This document shows, piece by piece, positions 10,930-19,482 of a stretch of 64,000 nt of DNA. Positions within the stretch are counted from its first letter, which is position 1, and each line of letters opens with the position of its first letter. This DNA is from Leptospira biflexa (lineage in GTDB: Bacteria > Spirochaetota > DYNZ01), in the NCBI GenBank assembly GCA_020720805.1, contig DYNZ01000001.1:62001-126000 (forward strand). Reading direction: 5' to 3'. Made by a program: the position numbers and the translations under genes. Under the pieces are notes generated by a model. The model was not told the origin of the DNA, searched no databases, and saw only the letters and a list, made by a program, of their open reading frames with translations.

Positions 10930-12144
10930 ATGATAAAAATAAGAAAAGTATTCCTGTTTTTACTGGTTCTCACAGTATTTACCGGTGATTGGTTAATGGC
11001 AAATGAGGATGCAAAGCCAATAAGTCCACTTGCCTCCTTAGATTTGGAAAAAATGGCTAATTCAAGAAAATATTGGCCAACTAAGGAGTGGCAGCGGAAG
11101 AAATTGGAAGAGGTGGGCATCGATCCTGTCAAATTTAGTCTCGCAATGGCATATACTTTTCAAAAAAATGGTAAAGATGATGAGCGTAAGGGAGTGAGAA
11201 CAGATGCTTTTGTTCTTATAAAAGATGGATATCTTGTTTACGAACAGTACGCCCGAAATTTTCATAAAGAGAGACCCCACCTACTCTGGTCGATAAGTAA
11301 AAGTGTGGTAAATGCTTTCTATGGAATAGCAGTCAGAAAAGAGCTGGTGACCTTATCTGATCCAGCCTATAAATTTTTTTCTACTTTAAATCGTAGCGAA
11401 GAGCATCGGCTGATTACCATAAATCATTTTCTGCAGATGAGCAGTGGTTTATACTGGGATGAGGGGTATGAGACCTCTCCATTTAAGTCGTCCGTAATTG
11501 CTATGCTCTATACATTGGGAAGCAAAGATATGGCTCTCTATGCAGCTAAAAATTCCATGTTACACAAGCCCGGTGAGGGTTGGTATTATTCGAGTGGAAA
11601 CACAAATATCTTAATGGCAATTCTAAAAAATATATTTAAGGAAAAATACAACGATTTTCCCTGGGTGGATCTGTTTGATAAACTCGGAATGAAACAGGTA
11701 ACCCTTGAAAAGGATGGGTCGGGTACATTTATAGGCTCATCTTATATATATATGCGACCTGTAGATCTGGCCAAATTTGGTTTTTTATACTTAAATGATG
11801 GGATATGGAATAAGGAAAGAATTTTACCAAAAGGATGGGTTCAATATACCACAACTATGGCTCCAGCTTATAGAAAATCAGATCTATCAAAGGCGGATAA
11901 GGCCGACAATTATGGATCTCATTGGTATATCAATACTGGTATCCCTGAAAAAAAATTAAACCGACCCTGGCCGGATGCTCCAATAGATACCTTTCACGCT
12001 AGTGGCCATTGGGGACAGTCCCTTTTTGTGATTCCCTCACTCGATATGGTTATCGTTCGGTTGGCGGATGATCGTGAACCATCATTTAGTAAAAAATTAT
12101 TCTTAAAATTAATTTTAAGAAGTCTAAACAAAAAAGGAAAGTGA
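10930..12144 (+). CDS. Periplasmic serine hydrolase, beta-lactamase/class C fold
   Basis: A 404-residue exported protein with a signal peptide of about 24 residues ending near WLMA. The active-site motifs of the serine beta-lactamase-like superfamily are present: SISK (Ser about 121), YYSSGN (the YxN element, about residue 219) and HASGHWG (the third motif). It is most like esterase/6-aminohexanoate-hydrolase-type members (Pfam Beta-lactamase), not a resistance enzyme, and I make no resistance claim. It is 16 bases upstream of a small gene that resembles a module normally fused to such hydrolases. Confidence 0.88.
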   Translation: MIKIRKVFLFLLVLTVFTGDWLMANEDAKPISPLASLDLEKMANSRKYWPTKEWQRKKLEEVGIDPVKFSLAMAYTFQKNGKDDERKGVRTDAFVLIKDGYLVYEQYARNFHKERPHLLWSISKSVVNAFYGIAVRKELVTLSDPAYKFFSTLNRSEEHRLITINHFLQMSSGLYWDEGYETSPFKSSVIAMLYTLGSKDMALYAAKNSMLHKPGEGWYYSSGNTNILMAILKNIFKEKYNDFPWVDLFDKLGMKQVTLEKDGSGTFIGSSYIYMRPVDLAKFGFLYLNDGIWNKERILPKGWVQYTTTMAPAYRKSDLSKADKADNYGSHWYINTGIPEKKLNRPWPDAPIDTFHASGHWGQSLFVIPSLDMVIVRLADDREPSFSKKLFLKLILRSLNKKGK

Positions 12145-12160
12145 TGTCAGGAGTCTTAGG

Positions 12161-12475
12161 ATGAAGAAGATTATAAAATATCTAACGAGGGTCTTGATTG
12201 CCACTCTAGTTATGATTTTTATTTGGGTCATTTTTAATTGGGAGAATATCAGCAATTTCCCTAATATTATCTCTTCTTTTTATGCGAAAGAGTTTTGTTC
12301 CTGTTATTATGTTATGGGGTTGCCAGAGGAACAGTGTCATCACTATACCAAACAATATATATCTATCAGCGATTTCAAAATAGATAAAGAGAAAAAAACA
12401 GTTACCGTAAGTGGTCTTGGTAAAACGAATACAGCCTTCTTTGAAAATTCACGTGTCGGGTGTAGATTGAAGTAA
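12161..12475 (+). CDS. Small membrane-anchored Cys-rich protein beside the serine hydrolase
   Basis: A 104-residue protein with one N-terminal membrane helix (about 7-27, RVLIATLVMIFIWVIF) and an extracytoplasmic part containing FCSCYYVMG, a spaced Cys, and a C-terminal SRVGCRLK. The order CSxxxV, a C in the middle, KKTVTVSGLG and a final GC resembles from memory a short N-terminal module of some larger serine hydrolases of the beta-lactamase fold. Here it is a separate gene directly downstream of such a hydrolase, which suggests a two-piece arrangement. No enzymatic motif of its own. Confidence 0.65.
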   Translation: MKKIIKYLTRVLIATLVMIFIWVIFNWENISNFPNIISSFYAKEFCSCYYVMGLPEEQCHHYTKQYISISDFKIDKEKKTVTVSGLGKTNTAFFENSRVGCRLK

Positions 12476-12497
12476 AGAATTAGTTATGGGAGACTCT

Positions 12498-14264
12498 ATG
12501 AACAGAGATGCCTGCTCAATAAAACGTTTTAGTGAAATCAGTACGCAGATCAACTCAACGGAAGATCTACAGGATCTATTAGTGTTGATCATGGATTCTG
12601 CGAAAGAGTTACTGAATGCTGAGGGCGCGTCTCTGTTGCTTTATGATAACGACCAAGAGAAGTTGATATTTGATATCGTTAGGGGTCCTAAAGGTAATCT
12701 GCTTGCAAATAAAACCGTTCCTTTGGGCAAAGGGATTGCTGGCCTTGTTGCTTTGCATAAGCAGCCTATGATTATTGATGATGCCGCAAATGATGCTCGT
12801 GTTCTAAAAGATTTTGATATTCAGAATCAATTTACTACTAGAAATATTCTGGCAGTTCCACTTATGACGCCAAAGGGTCTTGTCGGGGTTTTAGAGGTGG
12901 TCAACTCTTTTGATGGACGGAATTTTTCTGCCTTGGATCTTGAATTATTGCAATATCTGTCTAACCAGGCAGCTATTGCAATTCGCAACCGGCAGCTTTT
13001 TCAGGATCTAGAGATTCGGATGAATGAATTGCAGTGCATCTATGAAATTGGTCAGACTATCATGACAAATATCGATTTTTCAACGAATGCAGAGAATATC
13101 CTTGGAGCTATCAAAACAACTTTGCAAGCCCAGAGATTATCGCTGATATTAAAGGATAGCCTGAATGATCATTTACGAGTTGAATGTTCTATCGGCATTC
13201 ATGCGAAAAAAGATGATATATTAAAATTTCATGAAAACAGCGTTGCAGGCTTTGTTATGAAGACTGGGCAGCCACTGGTTGTTCGAGATATCCAAAAAGA
13301 TCCTCAAGCTCAGAAATTTCAATCCCTGGGAACATATCATAGTAATTCATTTATCTCTTTACCTGTAAAATATAAAAACAGGGTTATCGGTGTTATCAAT
13401 GTTTCGGATAAAGAGTCTGGTGAGCCTTTTGATCTGTTTGATTTTCGAGTATTATCCACTGTTGCCATTCAGATTGCTGAGGCGTATGTAAGTTTTGAAC
13501 GCTATGAAGAGGGCAGAGCCATGGAGCAGCTGCGTAAAGATCTTGCTATGGCCTCTTTAATTCAGAAAAACTCTTTGCCACAGTTGCCCCCGGATATCGG
13601 CGAGTTAAAAATTTCTTATTATTATGAAGCCTGCGAATCTGTTGGCGGCGATTTTTATGATATGTCTATATTGGGAGAGCAAAATACGGCTTTTGTTATT
13701 GGCGATGTTTCAGGTAAAGGAGTAACGGCTGCTCTGTTCATGGAGCATGTAAAAACTCTGTTACAGGGCTATATTCCTAGGTTTAAAAGCCCAAGAACTT
13801 CCATCTCTGAGCTAAACAAGAAAATTCTTTCTGAAAATAGAATGAATCTTTTTGTTACCGTATTTGTAGCTCAGGTAGAGATGGAATTTCGCCAGATTCG
13901 TTACGCGAGCGCGGGACACAATCATCAATTTCTTTTAAGAAAGAATAGTGGAAAAATTGAATTGCTGTCTGGCAAAGGAGCTCCGGCAGGAACGTTTAAG
14001 GTAGATCGATTTCTCGAAATGGTCATACAATATGAGCCAGGAGATATATTAATTCTTTATACCGATGGTATCACAGAGGCTTTTAATAAACAGATGCAGC
14101 CATTTGGTGAGGATCGTTTGATTCAGGTTATAGAAAAGCAGGCCGCATTGCCTTCTGATTCTCTGCCTGACACCTTAAAGGCTAAAATTCTTGAAGAAGT
14201 ACATAATTTCTGCAACGGTGAAAGCCTGCAGGATGATTTGACTATGTTATTGGTGCAATTATAA
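12498..14264 (+). CDS. GAF-GAF-PP2C (RsbU/SpoIIE-type) serine phosphatase
   Basis: About 588 residues: two GAF domains (roughly 20-170 and 185-335), a short linker helix and a C-terminal PP2C-type phosphatase (about 365-585). The metal-binding elements are SVGGDFYDM, VIGDVSGKGVTAAL, SAGHN and LILYTDGITEA. Proteins of this build dephosphorylate anti-sigma-factor antagonists in partner-switching pathways; no such antagonist or anti-sigma gene is nearby. The ATG at 12498 is preferred because GGGAG lies five bases upstream; the ATG at 12486 lacks this. The GAF ligands are unknown. Confidence 0.9.
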   Translation: MNRDACSIKRFSEISTQINSTEDLQDLLVLIMDSAKELLNAEGASLLLYDNDQEKLIFDIVRGPKGNLLANKTVPLGKGIAGLVALHKQPMIIDDAANDARVLKDFDIQNQFTTRNILAVPLMTPKGLVGVLEVVNSFDGRNFSALDLELLQYLSNQAAIAIRNRQLFQDLEIRMNELQCIYEIGQTIMTNIDFSTNAENILGAIKTTLQAQRLSLILKDSLNDHLRVECSIGIHAKKDDILKFHENSVAGFVMKTGQPLVVRDIQKDPQAQKFQSLGTYHSNSFISLPVKYKNRVIGVINVSDKESGEPFDLFDFRVLSTVAIQIAEAYVSFERYEEGRAMEQLRKDLAMASLIQKNSLPQLPPDIGELKISYYYEACESVGGDFYDMSILGEQNTAFVIGDVSGKGVTAALFMEHVKTLLQGYIPRFKSPRTSISELNKKILSENRMNLFVTVFVAQVEMEFRQIRYASAGHNHQFLLRKNSGKIELLSGKGAPAGTFKVDRFLEMVIQYEPGDILILYTDGITEAFNKQMQPFGEDRLIQVIEKQAALPSDSLPDTLKAKILEEVHNFCNGESLQDDLTMLLVQL

Positions 14265-14265
14265 T

Positions 14266-15054
14266 ATGGTCACATCAGATTTTCATACACATACGCGCCG
14301 TTGTCGTCACGCTCAAGGGGATGTCTCTGAATATGTGCAAAATGCTGCAAAAACTGGACTGCGCCGAATCGGAATTTCTGACCATATCCCCTTTCCCGAT
14401 AATCGCTGGATCGAAGAGCGTATGGATTACAGTGAAAGAGATGATTATCTTGCTGATATTATTTTCGCTCGTGAACAATTTCCAGAACTGCAGATTTTTG
14501 CAGGTTATGAAGCTGAATATGTTCCAGAATTTGAATCCTATTTTCAAAATGAGATTTTGCATGGTGGGATGATTCAGTACCTTGCTCTGGGGCAGCACTA
14601 TTTTTTGGAAGATGGATCCTGGAAGAGTTCTTACGGCGGGATTTTGCTGCCGGATGATCTTGAAAACTACACGAATATACTGATTCGCGGGATGGAGAGC
14701 GGCCTATTTGCCTTTGTGGCTCATCCAGATTTGTTTGGTAACTCCTATCCTGCCTGGGATGATGCTTGTGCGCTTCAATCTCACCGTATTGCTCAAAAGG
14801 CTGCTGAATTGCAGCTTCCATTGGAGATCAATGGATATGGCTTTAGTAAAAAGCCCCTTATAACCAATCAGGGGGCTCGCAGAATGTACCCCTGGGAACC
14901 CTTTTGGGAAATTGTAAGTCATTACCAGGTGCCTGTTATAATAAACTCTGATGCTCACTCTCCCCTTGCTGTGAGGGGAAATTTTTCCCAGGCGATAACC
15001 TTGGCACAAAGGTACCATTTGCGGGTTTGCAATGATTCGATTCAATTTTCTTGA
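14266..15054 (+). CDS. hisK: Histidinol-phosphatase, PHP family (HisK-type)
   Basis: A 262-residue PHP-domain phosphoesterase. Metal ligands are visible in SDFHTHTRRCRH, GISDHIPFP, FAGYEAEYVP, LALGQHYF, AHPDLF and NSDAHSP. This set and the length match the HisK class that removes phosphate from histidinol phosphate in histidine biosynthesis. It begins one base after the stop of the phosphatase gene upstream, so the two are probably co-translated. No other his biosynthesis gene is in the window, so another small phosphate substrate is possible. Confidence 0.82.
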   Translation: MVTSDFHTHTRRCRHAQGDVSEYVQNAAKTGLRRIGISDHIPFPDNRWIEERMDYSERDDYLADIIFAREQFPELQIFAGYEAEYVPEFESYFQNEILHGGMIQYLALGQHYFLEDGSWKSSYGGILLPDDLENYTNILIRGMESGLFAFVAHPDLFGNSYPAWDDACALQSHRIAQKAAELQLPLEINGYGFSKKPLITNQGARRMYPWEPFWEIVSHYQVPVIINSDAHSPLAVRGNFSQAITLAQRYHLRVCNDSIQFS

Positions 15055-15679
15055 AATAAAACTCAGGATCAAAAAAATCATCCGTGCTGTTATGTTTCTG
15101 TTTTTTTCCTTCTCGCAAGGGGTGTTCCCAATTACACCCCCGAAGGAGCCCCTTATTATCTATCCGAAAAACCCTGACCTTCAAATTGATAAGGTGAGAC
15201 TTAAAAAAAAGCCAGGAGATATTTCTGTAAAATCTTTTTTCCCGGCAACGATTCTATTCAAGAATAAAGTAAAAATCGCAGGCAATTTGGTTTTTAAAGA
15301 GGATCAACTGAGAATCCAGCAAAATAAAAACGGAATAACGTTTTCAAAAAATGTTTTTTTTCGTGAAATTGCCAGGATAAAAATCCTAGCTTGGTTAGAA
15401 AAAACCACAGAAAAAACCGCAAATCATCAACAGTATTTTTTTCTTCCTGCAAAGTATGCAATTACCTTGAAAGCTGGTAAAGTTTTACTTTATGAAAAAA
15501 ATATTGAAATTTTAAATCAATTGCTATTCCAGAGTGAAGATGGGGAAGCAAAAATTTATACCTATTTTGTCGATTACTGGATAGATCAAAAAAGATGGTT
15601 TCATAGAAGAAATGTCAGTTTTGCGTCTGGTCGTTATGAGCCATTATCGACTGTGGTTGAGGAGATCGTTTTTGATTAA
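15032..15679 (+). CDS. Exported protein of unknown function
   Basis: A 215-residue protein whose start overlaps the end of the PHP phosphatase gene by 23 bases, suggesting translational coupling. The N-terminus has basic residues followed by a hydrophobic stretch (VMFLFFSFSQGVF), consistent with a signal peptide. The rest is basic and beta-rich with no recognised motif. Its last 65 bases overlap the convergent gene at 15615-16061. I do not recognise a family. Confidence 0.6.
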   Translation: MIRFNFLEIKLRIKKIIRAVMFLFFSFSQGVFPITPPKEPLIIYPKNPDLQIDKVRLKKKPGDISVKSFFPATILFKNKVKIAGNLVFKEDQLRIQQNKNGITFSKNVFFREIARIKILAWLEKTTEKTANHQQYFFLPAKYAITLKAGKVLLYEKNIEILNQLLFQSEDGEAKIYTYFVDYWIDQKRWFHRRNVSFASGRYEPLSTVVEEIVFD

Positions 15680-16061
15680 GATATTTTCTTCTATAAAAGA
15701 GAGCGTTTTTGAATATAGTAAGGAAAATAATAAGAATAAATAAGACCATAACAACCTGATCAATCAGGTCTGGATTGAGCTGCCAGCCTGTAATTTTTCG
15801 AATAAGATAATCAATATAAGAATTAGTCTCTATTTTCTGTCCAAGTTGGCGTCGGATATCCCAATGCCAATCTGTTAGTATGCAATAGCCCCAACCATAC
15901 CAGATGCCAAATACAAACCAGGAACAGGCAGTTAGCGCAACAGAGATCAGATGAAGAAAGCGTGTTCGCGGTAATAACCAACCTATCAAATTAAAGATAG
16001 TCAAAGTTGTATGGAAAAGAAAAAAAAGATGGTCAAGTGCATTCAGTAGCAGGTTGTTCAT
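15615..16061 (-). CDS. Small integral membrane protein, DUF2784-like
   Basis: A 148-residue protein with about three or four membrane helices (FHTTLTIFNLIGWLL; LISVALTACSWFVFGIWYG; VVMVLFILIIFLTIF). The conserved block GYCILTDWHWDIRRQLG resembles the CxLTxWExxLR signature of DUF2784 membrane proteins, which are common in Bacteroidota and elsewhere. The C-terminal tail is basic and cytoplasmic by the positive-inside rule. Its 3' end overlaps the convergent gene by 65 bases. Function unknown. Confidence 0.75.
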   Translation of the reverse strand: MNNLLLNALDHLFFLFHTTLTIFNLIGWLLPRTRFLHLISVALTACSWFVFGIWYGWGYCILTDWHWDIRRQLGQKIETNSYIDYLIRKITGWQLNPDLIDQVVMVLFILIIFLTIFKNALFYRRKYLNQKRSPQPQSIMAHNDQTQN

Positions 16062-16086
16062 AGAAGCTCTGGCTATTACATTTTTT

Positions 16087-17130
16087 CTATTTGGGTAGAT
16101 AGTGTTCCATTATATTAATATTTTTTAGAAACGGAGCAATCTCTTCTGGTAAATAGGGATTGATGTACGTACCATTTAAAGTGTCGATTCCAACCGCTGA
16201 TTGCAATCTCGGAATGATTTCGATATACCAGTGAAAAAAAATGGGCAGGCTTTCACCCTTTTCCAACATGCTGAGCCTATGGGGATTTGGTGTGCTGTGA
16301 ATAAAAAATTGAAAGGATGGATTATCCAGCGCATAATGCAACCGTATCAGGGATTCTTGAAATATTTGTGCCAAGGCGTTAAGTTTATTTTCCGGCAGTA
16401 GTGCAAAATCGTGTTGATGCCACTTCGGAGTCAGTTGCAATTCAAAGGGGAACCGTGAAGCATAAGGTGCAAATACAAGAAAATCGTCATTTTCCAGAAC
16501 AATTCTTTTGCGTGAATCCTGGTTTTCCCGAAGAATATCGCAAACCAGGCAACGCTGTTTTTGCAAGAAATGATCACGCATCGACCCGATGAGCTGGTTG
16601 GCTGGCTGTGGTAGCGCTGGGCTGGCAATAATTTGGGAAAGGCTATGATCATAAAATGCTCCTGTCTCGATTCCATGATTGTGGAAAATTTGAAAGGATA
16701 AAAGCCTATGATCATTATAGAGGTCTTTTATACGCATCTGATAGGCAGATAATAAATTTTGAAAGTTCTGCAACGGAATCTGGGCAAGGGATATTGCATG
16801 GTAATTGGAATTAACTATGAGCTCATGCGCGCCAATTCCATTGATATAATCGTACATCCCCTCCCCTTTTTTTTCAAGGGAGCCTTCAATTCGTAACGCT
16901 GGTACCTTATTGGCAAAAACCCGAACCTGCCAATTTTTGGAGTCACCGCTATTTTGATAGATACTTGGGTTTGTAAAATGTTCATTTCCTGGACAAAAAG
17001 GACATAGAGGATGAGTCGATTCCGGTGCAGGGGATGTTTTTTTTCGATTTGCTACATTAGGTTTTCGTTTTCGCTCTGGTGCCAAAATAACCCAATGATT
17101 ACTTAAGGGATCTCTTCGTAGTCCAGCCAA
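16087..17130 (-). CDS. GalT-like nucleotidyltransferase lacking the nucleophilic His
   Basis: A 347-residue member of the galactose-1-phosphate uridylyltransferase / ADP-glucose phosphorylase family. The N-terminal RRDPLSNHWVILAPER and zinc cysteines CPFC (43, 46) are typical, as is FQIFHNHGIETGA. Where the family has H-P/S-H-x-Q, this protein reads H162-S-L164-S-Q166. The first His (a zinc ligand) is kept, but the second, the covalent nucleophile, is Leu. The later HWH reads HWY. Either the enzyme is dead or it does something else. It starts at TTG 17130 with AAGGAG upstream, 12 bases after the GH57 gene, so the pair is probably one operon. Confidence 0.82.
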   Translation of the reverse strand: MAGLRRDPLSNHWVILAPERKRKPNVANRKKTSPAPESTHPLCPFCPGNEHFTNPSIYQNSGDSKNWQVRVFANKVPALRIEGSLEKKGEGMYDYINGIGAHELIVNSNYHAISLAQIPLQNFQNLLSAYQMRIKDLYNDHRLLSFQIFHNHGIETGAFYDHSLSQIIASPALPQPANQLIGSMRDHFLQKQRCLVCDILRENQDSRKRIVLENDDFLVFAPYASRFPFELQLTPKWHQHDFALLPENKLNALAQIFQESLIRLHYALDNPSFQFFIHSTPNPHRLSMLEKGESLPIFFHWYIEIIPRLQSAVGIDTLNGTYINPYLPEEIAPFLKNINIMEHYLPK

Positions 17131-17142
17131 GGTGCATCTCCT

Positions 17143-19296
17143 TTATATAAACCAGTTCGCAGTTAGAAAGCTCTCATCAGGAACTAATATTTTAAACAGT
17201 CCGGAAACCGGGTGAAATTCTCTTGTTTCATTACCTTGAATCAGCTCTATGCCAAACTCGATAGTTTCGTCTGTATTCGCCGAAACGGCCTTGAAGGGAA
17301 TGGCGCACTCAAGAAATTCTTTCATAGCGGCCCTTGCCTGTCCGAGTTCTTTGCGTTCAGGTGTGTGGCATATGACAGGAACTTTTTGCAAAACATGGCT
17401 TTCCAGAGAAAATTGCATTTCAAAATGAGTGCCATTTAAATCATTGCCAACCTGAGCACCGGAATGCTTAAAAAGTTTTATTTTAATCTGAGAGTTGGGC
17501 GCAAGAAGGTGAAAAAAGAACGAAATTTTGATAAATAGCTCCTCTTGATTAAAACCGTATGCAATTTCCTGTACAATATGATCCGCATGAAACATGGCAG
17601 AGCCAGATTTTTTTGTCTGGTAGGGAATACTTCCAAGCCATTCAAAATAGTCACTTTGCAGTCCATCAATTTTTGGAAATAAGAATTCCTTGGGACTTTC
17701 AAGAGATTTTTGCGGAAAGATCATGATCGGATCGAGAAGCCAAAGAGGAACCTGCTCACCTAAACTTTCCCAGGCGGCAATCAGATAAGAACGGAAGATT
17801 GCGTCAAAGTCTTTTTTAGTGAGAGATTGGAAATCATCTCCGTACCACCAGAACCAATCTGAGCCTTCAGATACATAGATATACTCCAGAGCCTTTGCTA
17901 AGGCCTGACCTGACAGCCCATTGTTTTTCTTTTCTTCAATTTTATTTCTTACGCTAAGTAGATAATTCCAAGCCTTGTTGTCTTCGGCGCTACCTATCCA
18001 GATTTGGAAATTTCCATAGATCCAGGATGCGCTATAGAGATCCTTTATATCCTTGGTTCTGGTGTTGCTTTTTAGAGAGTTTGACATGGAAACGGCGCGG
18101 AGCTGATCTGATTGTCGCAATCCTTCATAGATTCCCTTTAAAAAACTTTGTCCGCCATCAAAGTAGTACTCCCAAGGGTTTTCACCATCAAGTATGATGG
18201 CAACCTGATGGTTTTCTGCATGACTTTGTATAGATCGCAGATTTGAAAAAAACTCCTGTAACGCTTCATTGGTATGCATTTTGGAATACCTAAATCCTAT
18301 TGCGTCTGACAGGCCTTTATCTCTGAAAAAAATTGATATTTTTCCTGAATTGCCCGAATAAGAGTAGGCATCAAACAAATTGTGATGAGTGCCACCATCG
18401 GAGTGATAAAGAATTTCTTCGTCGGTTGCAATCCAAGCTACTTTTTCATCAATGAAAAGGTTGGCTATCTCTGGCGACACGCTTCCTTCAGCTGGCCAAA
18501 AACCGAGAGGAGCTTCAGAAAAATATTTCTTATAAAGAGATTTGGCCATCTGGATGTGCGCTCGAGCATCTTCTGGGAATGAAAATCGGTTGGGTCGCGC
18601 AAACTGGGGCATACATCGCTTTGCTGTTTCAGTATCGTAGATTAAGGGTAGAATGGGGTGATAGAAGGGTGTTGTTGAAATTTCTGATTTGGTTTCCAGG
18701 GCAATTTTTTGATAAAGGGGTAAGATTTCAGCCATTATGGTATAATGAAGATCAAGTATGGAAATTTTTTCATCTTGATTAAAATTATGGTCTTTCTTTA
18801 TCATCTCCTGGATAACAGAATAGTGCTCCTTGGCTGAGTATCCAAACCATGCCAAGTTAAACCACATCTGTAAATCAAGGATATCCTGGTTTGTAAAAAG
18901 CTCATATTGGTTTTTTTCTTTAATTGCAAGAAGCCGCTTATAGCCAGGGTAAAGATGGATCATCGTTGGCCAATTCGCCTGAAAAAAATTATCGATGATA
19001 AAATTTCTTTCTAGAGTACTTAGTTCCTCTGGCTTTTTTCTGCTGATTGTTTCATAATAATCTTCAGCTCTGTGATTGATATAATCTTCAAGTTGATGCA
19101 TGAGAGAGGGCGTCAGATTAAAAGTCATTCCGACATCAGGATAGGAAAGACATGTTACAGCCATGTCCCGGTACGCTTTTATCGAGTGCAGGCGGATCCA
19201 GGGCAAAATGTATATATTCGAATTCGCCATTTTGTATATGGGCTGATGCAGATGCCAGAGAAAAAGTACATAAAGCTGTTGCATTTCTTTAGCCAT
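17143..19296 (-). CDS. Glycoside hydrolase family 57 (alpha-glucan acting)
   Basis: A 717-residue GH57 protein. Conserved regions appear in order: FLWHLHQP near the start, the GFWPAEGSVSPE block with the nucleophilic Glu (about residue 267), and IILDGENPWEYY with the acid/base Asp (about 365). After the catalytic (beta/alpha)7 barrel and helical domain, a C-terminal region of about 200 residues looks beta-rich, as in amylopullulanase-like members. There is no signal peptide, so it is probably cytoplasmic and acts on glycogen or maltodextrin. GAGGG upstream supports the ATG at 19296. Confidence 0.88.
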   Translation of the reverse strand: MAKEMQQLYVLFLWHLHQPIYKMANSNIYILPWIRLHSIKAYRDMAVTCLSYPDVGMTFNLTPSLMHQLEDYINHRAEDYYETISRKKPEELSTLERNFIIDNFFQANWPTMIHLYPGYKRLLAIKEKNQYELFTNQDILDLQMWFNLAWFGYSAKEHYSVIQEMIKKDHNFNQDEKISILDLHYTIMAEILPLYQKIALETKSEISTTPFYHPILPLIYDTETAKRCMPQFARPNRFSFPEDARAHIQMAKSLYKKYFSEAPLGFWPAEGSVSPEIANLFIDEKVAWIATDEEILYHSDGGTHHNLFDAYSYSGNSGKISIFFRDKGLSDAIGFRYSKMHTNEALQEFFSNLRSIQSHAENHQVAIILDGENPWEYYFDGGQSFLKGIYEGLRQSDQLRAVSMSNSLKSNTRTKDIKDLYSASWIYGNFQIWIGSAEDNKAWNYLLSVRNKIEEKKNNGLSGQALAKALEYIYVSEGSDWFWWYGDDFQSLTKKDFDAIFRSYLIAAWESLGEQVPLWLLDPIMIFPQKSLESPKEFLFPKIDGLQSDYFEWLGSIPYQTKKSGSAMFHADHIVQEIAYGFNQEELFIKISFFFHLLAPNSQIKIKLFKHSGAQVGNDLNGTHFEMQFSLESHVLQKVPVICHTPERKELGQARAAMKEFLECAIPFKAVSANTDETIEFGIELIQGNETREFHPVSGLFKILVPDESFLTANWFI

Positions 19297-19482
19297 AATG
19301 CCCTCAAGAAGTTTTTATTTTTTTTGAATCAGGAAACCAGTCTGTCAAGGCATAAAAGGAATAGCAAGACTTTCCTGCTTCAATGAAATTACCAATTGAC
19401 ATACTATGGAAAGTTGACCATATCGGAAATGTCATAAATACTGTTGTATAGACGGAATGATATACCTTTAAACCAAGCTGCT

